A stretch of DNA of 63,459 nucleotides from an uncultured Collinsella sp. Lineage in GTDB: Bacteria; Actinomycetota; Coriobacteriia; Coriobacteriales; Coriobacteriaceae. This document shows positions 56,697 to 63,459 of this stretch, in pieces. The translations under genes and the position numbers were made by a program. The stretch is from the NCBI GenBank assembly GCA_947001705.1, contig CAMQHT010000008.1:1-63459 (forward strand), given 5' to 3'. The notes under the pieces are model-generated. The model was not told the origin of the DNA, did no database searches, and saw nothing but the letters and a program-made list of their open reading frames with translations. Position 1 is the first letter of the stretch. Each line of letters starts with the position of its first letter.

Positions 56697-58061
56697 GTGC
56701 ATGCGTTTGCTCGACAAATGACAGAGCGTATGAAGGCGGTGGCGGCAGCAGGTGCCGTTGCCGCCTTTTGGCTTGCCGTGTGGGTGCTGGTGGCGGCGTT
56801 GGTAGCGCAGCCGCTGATCTTGCCGGGGCCGGGTGCTGTTGCCTTGGCGCTGCTGCGCCTGGTGTGCGATGGCGGTACCTGGGCGATTTTGGCGGGTTCG
56901 GGCGCGCGAATATTGGGCGGACTGGTGTTTGCCGCGGTGTGTGGCGGCGTGCTTGCCGGGATTTCGTCACGGTCGCGGGCGTTTGCGCGCCTAGTGGCTC
57001 CGGCGCTGTCGTTTGTAAAGGCGACACCGGTTGCCTGCGTGGTGGTCCTGCTGCTCATTTGGCTGGGGTCGGCACGTGTGAGCATCGCGGCGGTCTTTTT
57101 GATGGCGCTGCCGGGCGTATATTTCTCACTGGTCGAAGGCTTGTCGCAGGTGGATAAGCCACTGGAGCAGATGTTTCGTCTGCATGGCGTGCGGGGCTGG
57201 CGACTGTTTTGCGCCCACACCTGGCGCGAAGTCCTGCCGTTTGTGCTTTCGTGTGCGCGTGCCGTGATCGGCATGAGCTGGAAGGCCGGTGTGGCAGCCG
57301 AGCTGATCGGCATGGCGGTGGGCACCGTGGGTGAGCGCATCTATCAGGCGAAGCTTTTGATTGAGACGGCCGACCTGCTGGCTTGGACCGTGCTGGTCGT
57401 TGCCGCCTCGTGGGCGTGTGAGCGCGTGCTGGTGTGGCTGCTGCGGGTTTCGGGGCCCGTGGCGTGGGGTGCGGCCGTGCGGGCGCATGGGCGTGCGGGC
57501 GGCTCTGCTGGCGGCGGGGCTGCGGCGGAGCTTGCGCTCGCCGTGGGCGATCGCGCGCCCTGGGCGCCGGCGCTCGCCGGACTGGTGCTCAACGTGCCCG
57601 CGTCTGGGCGTATCTGTGTGATGGGCGCCTCGGGTGCGGGCAAGTCGACGCTCCTTGCCCTTGCGGCGGGGGAGTGCGCGCCGTGCTCCATGGTGTTTCA
57701 GGATATGTGCCTGGTCGAGGACGTCTCTGCCCTGGATAACGTGCTAGTGTGCGCCGACGCGCGCGTGGATGCCTCGAGTGCTGCAGCCCTGTTGCGCCTG
57801 CTGGTGCCGGGGGTCGATGTGCATGCTCGCGTGGCCGAGCTTTCGGGCGGGCAGCGCCGTCGCGTCGAGATTGCTCGAGCCCTGCTGTGCCCAGGCGACG
57901 CGGTGATTCTGGACGAGCCCTTTACCGGTCTAGATACCGCTGCACGCGACGCATGCGCCGAGGTCGTGCTCGACTTGCTCGACGGTCGCATGCTGTTGCT
58001 TGCCACGCACGATGCCGTCGACGCTCAGGCCCTCGATATCTCGGACATCATCACGCTCTAA
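56697..58061 (+). CDS. Fused ABC transporter permease and ATPase
   Basis: This encodes 454 residues. GTG 56697 follows GGAG by 5 bases. Residues 1-245 form an SsuC-like permease with six membrane segments, including the coupling loop LEQMFRLHGVRGWRLFCAHTWREVLP. After a Gly/Ala linker, residues 280-454 form a short ATPase domain: GASGAGKST, Q-loop VFQDMCLVEDVSALDNV, signature LSGGQRRRVEIARAL, Walker B AVILDEPFTGLD, H-loop LATHD. Normally these are separate genes (ssuC and ssuB); the fusion is in one continuous frame and unusual for this class. It closes the hydrogenase operon. Confidence 0.82.
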   Translation: MHAFARQMTERMKAVAAAGAVAAFWLAVWVLVAALVAQPLILPGPGAVALALLRLVCDGGTWAILAGSGARILGGLVFAAVCGGVLAGISSRSRAFARLVAPALSFVKATPVACVVVLLLIWLGSARVSIAAVFLMALPGVYFSLVEGLSQVDKPLEQMFRLHGVRGWRLFCAHTWREVLPFVLSCARAVIGMSWKAGVAAELIGMAVGTVGERIYQAKLLIETADLLAWTVLVVAASWACERVLVWLLRVSGPVAWGAAVRAHGRAGGSAGGGAAAELALAVGDRAPWAPALAGLVLNVPASGRICVMGASGAGKSTLLALAAGECAPCSMVFQDMCLVEDVSALDNVLVCADARVDASSAAALLRLLVPGVDVHARVAELSGGQRRRVEIARALLCPGDAVILDEPFTGLDTAARDACAEVVLDLLDGRMLLLATHDAVDAQALDISDIITL

Positions 58062-58117
58062 ATACTAACTCAGCAACAAAATGATTCGTTTTCCTCCGCT
58101 CCCATGGGGTCTGGTGT

Positions 58118-58162
58118 GGTATTCTATCGGCGGTGTAATACTTAGGAATACCAAGTAATACC
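58118..58162. promoter_or_regulatory. Repeated AATACC half-sites before the antitoxin gene
   Basis: GGTATT (58118), TAATAC (58136), AATACC (58147) and AATACC (58157) form one inverted and several direct half-sites about 10 bases apart. Such arrays fit ribbon-helix-helix autorepressors like the gene product downstream. Confidence 0.45.
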
Positions 58163-58276
58163 AACGCCGTAGAAACACACTCCAGATGCGGGCCAATCGG
58201 GTTGCCTTCACAGCCCGTCGCCCAGCCGCGTGGCCCGCATCTATCCGCACCACCGTCGTTTCAAAAAGGAAGCGCC

Positions 58277-58480
58277 ATGGCAGAACACATGACCCCGGTT
58301 GTCGCGAAGGTCTTGCCCGAGGAAAAGGCGGCCTTCGCGGCGGCAACCCAGCTCGTGGGCACCACGCCGTCCAACGCCATCCGCATGTTTATCGCCGCGT
58401 TCAATCGCTGCGGCACCTTCCCGTTCGACATTTCGCCCAACGGGGCTTTTGGCGCTGCGCCCGATTCTCATCAACAATGA
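58277..58480 (+). CDS. RelB/DinJ-family antitoxin-like protein without a toxin partner
   Basis: This encodes 67 residues. ATG 58277 follows AAAGGAAG. A ribbon-helix-helix fold is suggested by the strand PVVAKVLPEEKAAFAAATQLVG, then TTPSNAIRMFIAAFNRCGTFPF, which matches the typical SNAIRMF-x-PF block of RelB/DinJ antitoxins. The usual first strand is altered (MAEHMTPVVAKV). No RelE/YafQ-like toxin gene follows; the next gene is a membrane protease-like protein. It may act only as a transcriptional regulator or be a remnant. Confidence 0.72.
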   Translation: MAEHMTPVVAKVLPEEKAAFAAATQLVGTTPSNAIRMFIAAFNRCGTFPFDISPNGAFGAAPDSHQQ

Positions 58481-58482
58481 CT

Positions 58483-58497
58483 GTCCCCAAGTGCCGG
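58483..58497. repeat. GTCCCCAAGTGCCGG repeat unit
   Basis: Same unit as near 47.0 kb. It fills the gap between the antitoxin-like stop codon and the next ribosome site. Confidence 0.5.
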
Positions 58498-58514
58498 GTT
58501 TTGAGGAGGTTGGC

Positions 58515-59426
58515 ATGCTCAATGCGCTGGTTTGGGCGCTTGCCTGTTTTGGTGTCGTCGCTGCCGATATTGCCCTGAGCATTGTTTTGTTCTCCGCGCT
58601 GGACATCGTGTCGGCACTGACGGGTTTCCCGATCGACAATCTCGATATTCAATGGTTTCAGGCCGCCGCTCAGACGGCGTCGTTTTTGATGGCGCTGCTG
58701 TGGTGGCGCTATCTGTGGCCCCGCTCCTTCATGGCGCGCCGGCAAGGTGAACGCCCGCTCGGCGGGGGAGCAAATGCTGCATGGAAGCGCATCGCATGCG
58801 TTGTCGTGATCGGCCTATCCATGCAGGTGGTCATTAGCTACCTATGCGACGGCGTGCTGTCGCTGCTGCCCGAGGTCGCGGCGGACTATAGCGAGCTCGT
58901 CGAGGAAACAGGCTTGGGCGATACCAACCTTCTTGCCGTCCTGACCACGGTGCTCGGCGCTCCGTTTTGCGAGGAGCTGCTGGTGCGCGGCATTGTTTTT
59001 GAGTTTTCGCTACGAGCGTTTAATCCGCAGTGCCGCCCGCTTTGGAAGCGCCGGCGTCGTGCGAGCGCGCAGGAGGGCGCCATGGTGCCCTGGGCGGCAC
59101 CAAGCACGTGGGGTATCGCCGCGGCGATTGTGCTGCAGGCGGCAATCTTCGGTTTTATGCACATGAACTGGGTGCAGGGCTGCTATGCGGGTGCCGCCGG
59201 TCTGGTCTTTGGCTGGGTGCTCGTGACCACCGGAAAGCTCCGCTACACGATCCTGCTGCACTTTGCCTTTAACGCCGGGTCGTACCTGATGGGTCTGTTG
59301 TGGTTTGTGAACACACCGCTCGACGTGGTAATCACGGTCGCTATCGCCGGCGTCATCCTCGTTGAGGCTATGCGCTCGCTGCGCCACGCGTGTGGGATGG
59401 GCGCAGCGAGCGCGCCGCTGCCCTAG
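58515..59426 (+). CDS. CPBP family intramembrane metalloprotease
   Basis: This encodes 303 residues. ATG 58515 follows GAGGAGGT. Seven or eight membrane segments are visible. The CPBP motifs are present: CEELLVRGIVFEF (EExxxR) near residue 155, FGFMHMNW with the second His, and LLHFAFNAGS with the third motif. The bacterial family contains Abi-type proteins that may process peptides or bacteriocin leaders; the role here is unknown. A basic loop with WKRRRRASAQEG interrupts the motif region. It is separated from the antitoxin-like gene by only 34 bases and may be co-expressed with it. Confidence 0.85.
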   Translation: MLNALVWALACFGVVAADIALSIVLFSALDIVSALTGFPIDNLDIQWFQAAAQTASFLMALLWWRYLWPRSFMARRQGERPLGGGANAAWKRIACVVVIGLSMQVVISYLCDGVLSLLPEVAADYSELVEETGLGDTNLLAVLTTVLGAPFCEELLVRGIVFEFSLRAFNPQCRPLWKRRRRASAQEGAMVPWAAPSTWGIAAAIVLQAAIFGFMHMNWVQGCYAGAAGLVFGWVLVTTGKLRYTILLHFAFNAGSYLMGLLWFVNTPLDVVITVAIAGVILVEAMRSLRHACGMGAASAPLP

Positions 59427-61549
59427 TTGCGACGCCCGCCTCCGTTGGCGCCCTGACGCCCCTGAGCTGCACGGTTGCGCCCGGCAGTGTTCTGTGCACG
59501 CGACATGCCGCCGTGCCCCTTGCTGCCTTTGGGTCCCTTGCCGCCAGCGCCACCGTGCGGCTTGCCGCCTTTCTTGCCGGTGCCATGCCCACCGCCAGCA
59601 GACGTCTCACCCGGGCGCGGCGGCACGGGGCGGATTAGACAGTGTTTGGTGTAGCCGATCAGGTCACGACGCCCGGCTTTTTCCAGCGCCTCGCGCACCA
59701 GCTTGTAGTTCTCGGGCTTGCGATACTGGATGAGCGCGCGTTGCATGGCCTTCTCGTGCGCGTCGCGTGCCACGTAGATCGGCTGCATGGTGCGTGGGTC
59801 CACGCCGGTGTAGTACATGCAGGTCGACATGGTGGACGGGGTGGGGTAGAAGTCCTGCACCTGCTCGGGCATGTAGCCCATGTCGCGCACGGCCTCGGCC
59901 AGGTCCACGGCTTCCTTCATCGTCGAGCCAGGATGGCTCGAGATCAGATACGGCACCACGTACTGCTTGAGTCCGTATTCGCGGTTCAAGCGTTCAAATT
60001 TGCGGCAGAACGCGTCGTAGACGGCTCGGCTCGGCTTGCCCATTACGGAGAGCACCGCGTCGCTCACATGCTCGGGCGCTACGCGCAGCTGGCCCGAGAC
60101 ATGGTGCTCCAGCAGCTCGCGCAAAAACTCGTCCGAGGCGTCGGCCATGGTGTAGTCAAAGCGGATGCCGCTGCGGACGAAGACCTTTTTGACGCCCGGC
60201 AGCTGGCGCAGGTCGCGCAGCAGCTGCGTGTAGCCGCTCTCGTCGACCACCATGTTTTTGCATACGCTCGGCCACAGGCAGCGCTTGTTCTTGCACACGC
60301 CGTGCTTGAGCTGCTTGTCACAGGCCGGGCGGCTAAAGTTAGCCGTCGGTCCGCCCACGTCGTTGATGTAGCCCTTAAACTCGGGATCGCGCGTGAGCAG
60401 CTCGGCCTCGCGCATGATCGAGTCGTGGCTGCGCATCTGCAGTACGCGGCCCTGGTGGAAGGTGAGGGCGCAAAACGAGCACTCGCCAAAACAGCCGCGG
60501 TTGGAGCTAATGGAAAATTTGATTTCGGCAAAGGCCGGTACGCCGCCCGCCGCGTCGTAGTCGGGATGCCAATCGCGGGCGTAGGGGAGCTCGGCCACCT
60601 CGTCCATCTCGTCGGTGGTGAGCGTCGCCGATGGCGGGTTCTGCACCACATAGACGCTGTTGGGATAGGGCTCTACCAGGCGATGACCGGTGATGGGGTC
60701 CATATTCTGCTGCTGCACGTTAAAGCTGCGCGCGTAGTTGAGCTTGTCGGCGGTAAGGTCGTCCCAGCTGGGCAGCAGGTCGTAGTCGTAGACCTCGTCG
60801 AGCGAACCCGTGCGGTAGACGGTGCCGTTGATATAGGTGATCTGGTCGACGGGCAGTCCCGCGTCGAGCGCGTCGGCGATCTCGACAATCGCGTGCTCGC
60901 CCATGCCGTAGATGAGGATGTCGGCGCCCGAGTCGAGCAGTACCGAGCGCTTGAGCTTGTCCTGCCAGTAGTCGTAGTGGGCCAGACGGCGCAGGCTTGC
61001 CTCGATGCCGCCGATGATGATGGGGGCGTCCTTGAACGTCTGGCGGATGAGGTTACCGTAGACCGTGACGGCACGATTGGGACGGCGCCCCTCCTCGCCA
61101 CCAGGGGTATAGGCGTCGGTATGGCGGCGGTGCTTGGTCACCGAATAGTGGTTGACCATGGAGTCCATGTTGCCGGCGCTGACGAGAAAGCCCAGGCGTG
61201 GCTCGCCAAGCACCGTGATGCTGGCGGGGTCGGTCCAGTTGGGCTGACAGATAATGCCCACTTTGTAGCCGTGCGCGTCGAGGACGCGGCTGATGATGGC
61301 CATGCCAAAGCTAGGGTGGTCCACGTAGGCGTCGCCGCAGATGTAGACAAAGTCGCACTGGTCCCAGCCGCGCGCGTCCATATCGGCGCGGCTGACGGGG
61401 AGGAACTTGTCGCGGCCCGGACGCCAGGGGCGGACGGGTGTCGCCTTGACGGTTGTGGCCTGTGCCTTACCGCCGCGCTTTCGCTGCTGGCCCTGTTTGC
61501 CCTGCTGACTGCGCTGGTTGTTCTGAGCGTGCTGAGGCTTTTTTGCCAC
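59423..61549 (-). CDS. YgiQ-family radical SAM protein
   Basis: This encodes 708 residues. GTG 61549 is the start, with GGGAGGG before it; the frame extends further upstream but without a site. Near residue 60-260 lies the N-terminal domain of UPF0313 (FVYICGDAYVDHPSFGMAII, IIIGGIEASLRRLAHYDYW). The radical SAM cluster motif is CFGECSFCAL (CxxxCxxC). A further Cys-rich part (CDKQLKHGVCKNKRCLWPSVC) and YPTPSTMSTCMYYTG follow. The last 60 residues are a Gly/Lys/Arg-rich tail, as is the start (QNNQRSQQGKQGQQRKRGG). The reaction of the family is unknown. It ends 4 bases inside the opposite-strand protease gene. Confidence 0.9.
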   Translation of the reverse strand: MAKKPQHAQNNQRSQQGKQGQQRKRGGKAQATTVKATPVRPWRPGRDKFLPVSRADMDARGWDQCDFVYICGDAYVDHPSFGMAIISRVLDAHGYKVGIICQPNWTDPASITVLGEPRLGFLVSAGNMDSMVNHYSVTKHRRHTDAYTPGGEEGRRPNRAVTVYGNLIRQTFKDAPIIIGGIEASLRRLAHYDYWQDKLKRSVLLDSGADILIYGMGEHAIVEIADALDAGLPVDQITYINGTVYRTGSLDEVYDYDLLPSWDDLTADKLNYARSFNVQQQNMDPITGHRLVEPYPNSVYVVQNPPSATLTTDEMDEVAELPYARDWHPDYDAAGGVPAFAEIKFSISSNRGCFGECSFCALTFHQGRVLQMRSHDSIMREAELLTRDPEFKGYINDVGGPTANFSRPACDKQLKHGVCKNKRCLWPSVCKNMVVDESGYTQLLRDLRQLPGVKKVFVRSGIRFDYTMADASDEFLRELLEHHVSGQLRVAPEHVSDAVLSVMGKPSRAVYDAFCRKFERLNREYGLKQYVVPYLISSHPGSTMKEAVDLAEAVRDMGYMPEQVQDFYPTPSTMSTCMYYTGVDPRTMQPIYVARDAHEKAMQRALIQYRKPENYKLVREALEKAGRRDLIGYTKHCLIRPVPPRPGETSAGGGHGTGKKGGKPHGGAGGKGPKGSKGHGGMSRAQNTAGRNRAAQGRQGANGGGRRN

Positions 61550-61587
61550 GATCCCTCCCGGTGTTTGTATGCTGCACGTAATTGTAA

Positions 61588-61620
61588 CCAGTCTTTTTAG
61601 GACGGGGCTAAAAAGACTGG
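61588..61620. promoter_or_regulatory. Perfect 13-bp inverted repeat in a divergent promoter region
   Basis: CCAGTCTTTTTAG (61588-61600) and CTAAAAAGACTGG (61608-61620) with a GACGGGG loop. It lies 40 bases before the ygiQ start and 180 before the DUF1275 gene. It may be an operator or attenuator for the former. Confidence 0.5.
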
Positions 61621-61799
61621 TGGAGTACACGAGGTCTCGGGTGTCGGTGCCGCGCCCGCCGTTTGTTTCCAGACTGTGTATCTGCGCGTTGGAGAACCCG
61701 TCTCGCGCGCACGCCATGTTGTCAATGGGTTACAGTATGAACGGCGGCTATGTCTCCGCCAACGCACGAGAGGGTCGTCAACAAGGAGGATGCACGACG

Positions 61800-62516
61800 A
61801 TGCAGCGTGCCAAACAGATATCGGAGTCCATTGAGCTGGGCATCATCTTGGCGCTCGCCGGTGGCTTTATGGATGTGTATTCGTACATTGGGCGCGACCA
61901 TGTTTTCGCCAACGCGCAGACGGGCAACATCCTGCTCGTGGGCGTGAGCATCTCGGAGGGCAATTGGGCACTTGCGGGGCGTTACTTCTTCCCTGTGGTT
62001 TCGTTTGCTGTGGGCATTATGCTTGCCGACCTGGTACACGAGCGGTTTGGCAGTGTGATTCACTGGCGCCAGGTGACGGTGTTCTTTGAAGCCGTCATCT
62101 TGCTGGGCGTGAGCTTTATCCCCGGTGGCGGTTACAACCTGCTCGCCAACTGCCTTACTTCGTTTGCCTGCGGTATGCAGGTCGAGAGCTTCCGCAAGAT
62201 TCATGGACACGGCATCGCCACGACCATGTGTATCGGCAACCTCCGTAATGCCTTGCAAAACGTGGACGATTACATCATTACCCACAAGCGCGGCTTTTTG
62301 GAAAACGGCCTGCTGTACTTTGGTGTGATCTTTACCTTTGTGTTTGGCGCCGTGCTGGGCAATTGGTGCATTGAGCGCATGGGTCTGCACGCCATCGTCG
62401 TGGCGAGCGTGCTGCTGTTTGTCGCGTTTGCCATCATGTTCATCGACCGCGAGCGCGACTTGCGTTTTCGCTGGAAGGTTGCGGCCGAGGCTTGGAAAGA
62501 GGGCTGTCGAAAGTAA
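61800..62516 (+). CDS. DUF1275 (YoaK-like) membrane protein
   Basis: This encodes 238 residues. ATG 61800 follows AAGGAGG; a longer open frame upstream crosses the inverted repeat and is not used. Six membrane segments are seen. The family mark is the N-terminal ALAGGFMDVYSYIGRDHVFANAQTGNIL (given here by key part GGFMDVYSY and FANAQTGN), followed by LANCLTSFACGMQVESFRK and TTMCIGNLRN. DUF1275 proteins are widespread and of unknown transport function. It ends at a hairpin and appears monocistronic. Confidence 0.9.
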   Translation: MQRAKQISESIELGIILALAGGFMDVYSYIGRDHVFANAQTGNILLVGVSISEGNWALAGRYFFPVVSFAVGIMLADLVHERFGSVIHWRQVTVFFEAVILLGVSFIPGGGYNLLANCLTSFACGMQVESFRKIHGHGIATTMCIGNLRNALQNVDDYIITHKRGFLENGLLYFGVIFTFVFGAVLGNWCIERMGLHAIVVASVLLFVAFAIMFIDRERDLRFRWKVAAEAWKEGCRK

Positions 62517-62521
62517 CCGAA

Positions 62522-62550
62522 TGCGGCAAAGGGACAGCCCCTTTGCCGCA
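62522..62550 (+). terminator. Hairpin after the DUF1275 gene
   Basis: TGCGGCAAAGGG pairs with CCCTTTGCCGCA, 12 bp perfect, loop ACAGC. The tail ATATATTTTC is only partly T-rich. A degraded relative of the same stem lies at about 35385-35410. Confidence 0.65.
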
Positions 62551-62578
62551 ATATATTTTCATCTCTATGTAGTACAGC

Positions 62579-62613
62579 TTCAGGAGCCAGAAAAAAACTA
62601 TCTAGCTCCTGAA
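62579..62613 (-). terminator. Hairpin after the minus-strand low-GC gene
   Basis: TTCAGGAGC pairs with GCTCCTGAA (9 bp); the minus strand carries a run of T in the loop (TTTTTTT), not after the stem. It is 27 bases beyond the stop of the next gene. Confidence 0.4.
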
Positions 62614-62639
62614 TGTTGTTACGAACTGCTTTTTGCAAT

Positions 62640-63179
62640 TTATTCGAGATGCTCTTCAATCCGAGCCCTCAGAAGGGCAATGGCTGTGGGTATTCCAATT
62701 GCGGCGGCTAATTCGGCTTTATCCAAAACCTGTATGTTAAAGCACGATTGTTTATCACATTGAAGGACGTTAACTGAAGATAGCTTCACTTCCCGTTGAC
62801 TGAATATATCGTAATCTCCAAATAGGAAGTTACCTTTTATTGTGTAATTCGGTATGTTCGTTACGCACTTCATCTCAAGTCTGTTTAGGCCATAATCGAA
62901 CACCGCAACTTCCTTGTGTTCGATGATGAGCGCAACCCTGGGCATGTTACTAAAACCACCGTCGACGACAGTAAAGAGCTTTTCATTTGCATCGTCATAA
63001 ACGGTGTATTTAAGACTCAATAGCTGTCCTAGTGGACCCGTGAACCCATGTCTTTTGATGTTGAGGTTGTCTCCCGCTGGGTTGACGAGAGCCAGAGCAT
63101 GCGGATAAGGGTTACCTTCAATTGAGATTCGATATTCGTTTGTAGCCGTCTTGCTCGATTTAGGACCAGTAGCCATCAC
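62640..63179 (-). CDS. Unknown protein, possibly LURP-one-related fold, in low-GC DNA
   Basis: This encodes 179 residues. It starts at ATG 63179 and overlaps the small frame upstream by 20 bases. GC is markedly lower than in the rest of the window, which suggests recent acquisition. Segments such as LLSLKYTVYDDANEKLFTVVDG and VAVFDYGLNRLEMKCV have the strand-turn pattern of LURP-one/tubby-like proteins (barrel strands with a D-x-N turn). The match is only by eye. The end carries a helix AAAIGIPTAIALLRARIEEHLE. There is no signal peptide. Confidence 0.6.
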   Translation of the reverse strand: MMATGPKSSKTATNEYRISIEGNPYPHALALVNPAGDNLNIKRHGFTGPLGQLLSLKYTVYDDANEKLFTVVDGGFSNMPRVALIIEHKEVAVFDYGLNRLEMKCVTNIPNYTIKGNFLFGDYDIFSQREVKLSSVNVLQCDKQSCFNIQVLDKAELAAAIGIPTAIALLRARIEEHLE

Positions 63180-63315
63180 GCGTCATCGCCTCGATCGAAT
63201 TGGAACCGTCTTCTGCTTCGTGCGGAGAATTACGCTGTACGTTGCAGTACATGCAGCTGCAATAACCGCATGGGCAATTTCTAACAAAATGAATGACACT
63301 ATTTGCTGCATGCAT
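63160..63315 (-). CDS. Small Cys-rich protein (doubtful)
   Basis: This encodes 51 residues if begun at ATG 63315; an earlier ATG at 63360 overlaps the putative -35. The block FVRNCPCGYCSCMYCNV holds five Cys in 14 residues, a metal-binding look. The frame overlaps the start of the following gene by 20 bases, so coupling is possible. The same low-GC composition as that gene. No ribosome site is visible, and it could be a chance frame. Confidence 0.35.
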   Translation of the reverse strand: MHAANSVIHFVRNCPCGYCSCMYCNVQRNSPHEAEDGSNSIEAMTRDGYWS

Positions 63316-63327
63316 ATTAATTACTAT

Positions 63328-63356
63328 AAAGTATCCTTTTATAAACGTATTGTCAA
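63328..63356 (-). promoter_or_regulatory. Sigma-70 type promoter for the low-GC genes
   Basis: TTGACA (63356-63351 on the minus strand) and TACTTT (63333-63328) with a 17-base spacer. The remainder to 63459 is AT-rich and then ends in GGGAGGGAAGG at the window edge; no gene can be called there. Confidence 0.5.
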
Positions 63357-63459
63357 ACATATATTGCTAAAACAGAAACAATTTATAGACTGAGTTGGTC
63401 GTATTCTTTGGGCAATTGCTCCTATAATCTAGCCTTCGCTGCAGTCGGGAGGGAAGGGC

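Noticed and set aside
59642..61600. 652-residue plus-strand frame opposite the YgiQ gene
   Set aside because: The minus-strand frame has a full radical SAM protein with the CxxxCxxC motif; the opposite frame has no domain and only composition-driven length.

Overview
The window looks like chromosome from a gut actinobacterium of the class Coriobacteriia, most likely Collinsella or a close relative. This is inferred from the high GC content, the codon style, a ribosomal protein L31 with a long Ala/Lys-rich tail, the strictly anaerobic enzyme set ([FeFe] hydrogenase, rubredoxin, many iron-sulfur proteins) and the sugar-phosphotransferase systems. No 16S gene is present, so the genus call is not proven.

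Layout. 1-1.2 kb: the end of an unknown gene, a small secreted protein and rpmE. 1.5-13.3 kb: a mostly housekeeping block with secA-prfB, a YitT-type membrane protein, a split transketolase, ftsE-ftsX and rnr. 13.5-20.9 kb: an accessory stretch between rnr and smpB. It has a serine recombinase, a VanZ-like protein, a complete N-acetylmuramate recycling set (murR-murQ-murP-mupG), an ArsC/Spx-like protein, and tRNA-Gln and tRNA-Glu. 20.9-25 kb: a TPR protein, smpB, a flavin reductase, rubredoxin and an NRAMP metal importer. 25.3-31.5 kb: glutamate synthase gltB-gltD. 31.8-35.4 kb: an unknown protein, a Vsr/DUF559-like nuclease-domain protein and an amidohydrolase. 35.5-39.2 kb: a zinc-ribbon protein and the copper set csoR, copZ, copA. 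39.5-42.7 kb: a membrane Ser/Thr kinase and an FHA protein. 43.3-46.9 kb: a DEAD-box helicase and a flavodoxin-ferredoxin protein. 47.2-51.7 kb: an alpha-glucoside PTS operon (EIIA, BglG-type antiterminator, EIICB, GH4 6-phospho-alpha-glucosidase). 52-58 kb: a glutamate-synthase-like flavoprotein, an [FeFe] hydrogenase, a Tat lipoprotein binding protein and a fused permease-ATPase. 58.2-63.4 kb: an orphan RelB-like antitoxin, a CPBP protease, a YgiQ radical SAM protein, a DUF1275 membrane protein and a low-GC tail with unfamiliar genes.

The most striking non-genic content is dispersed short repeats. One family is a palindrome of about 59 bp with 15-22 bp arms (core TCTCRATCTGTAACA) and a loop of about 25 nt (11 nt where the arms are extended). 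It occurs twelve times, only between genes, in clusters of one to three. Base pairs in the arms vary in a pairing-preserving way. One cluster pair brackets the Vsr-like nuclease-domain gene, so a repeat/nuclease partnership is worth testing. A second family is REP-like, has a CCTGTCCC core, and in places forms back-to-back inverted pairs.

Pathway links. MurP and the alpha-glucoside EIICB both lack an EIIA domain, and the only EIIA seen here is the glucose-type one at 47.3 kb, which might serve both. The leader of that operon can fold into two mutually exclusive hairpins, as expected for antitermination by the encoded BglG-type protein. The hydrogenase partner is a GltD-like flavoprotein carrying a NuoF-type iron-sulfur motif, which places it with glutamate-synthase-linked (group A2) [FeFe] hydrogenases.
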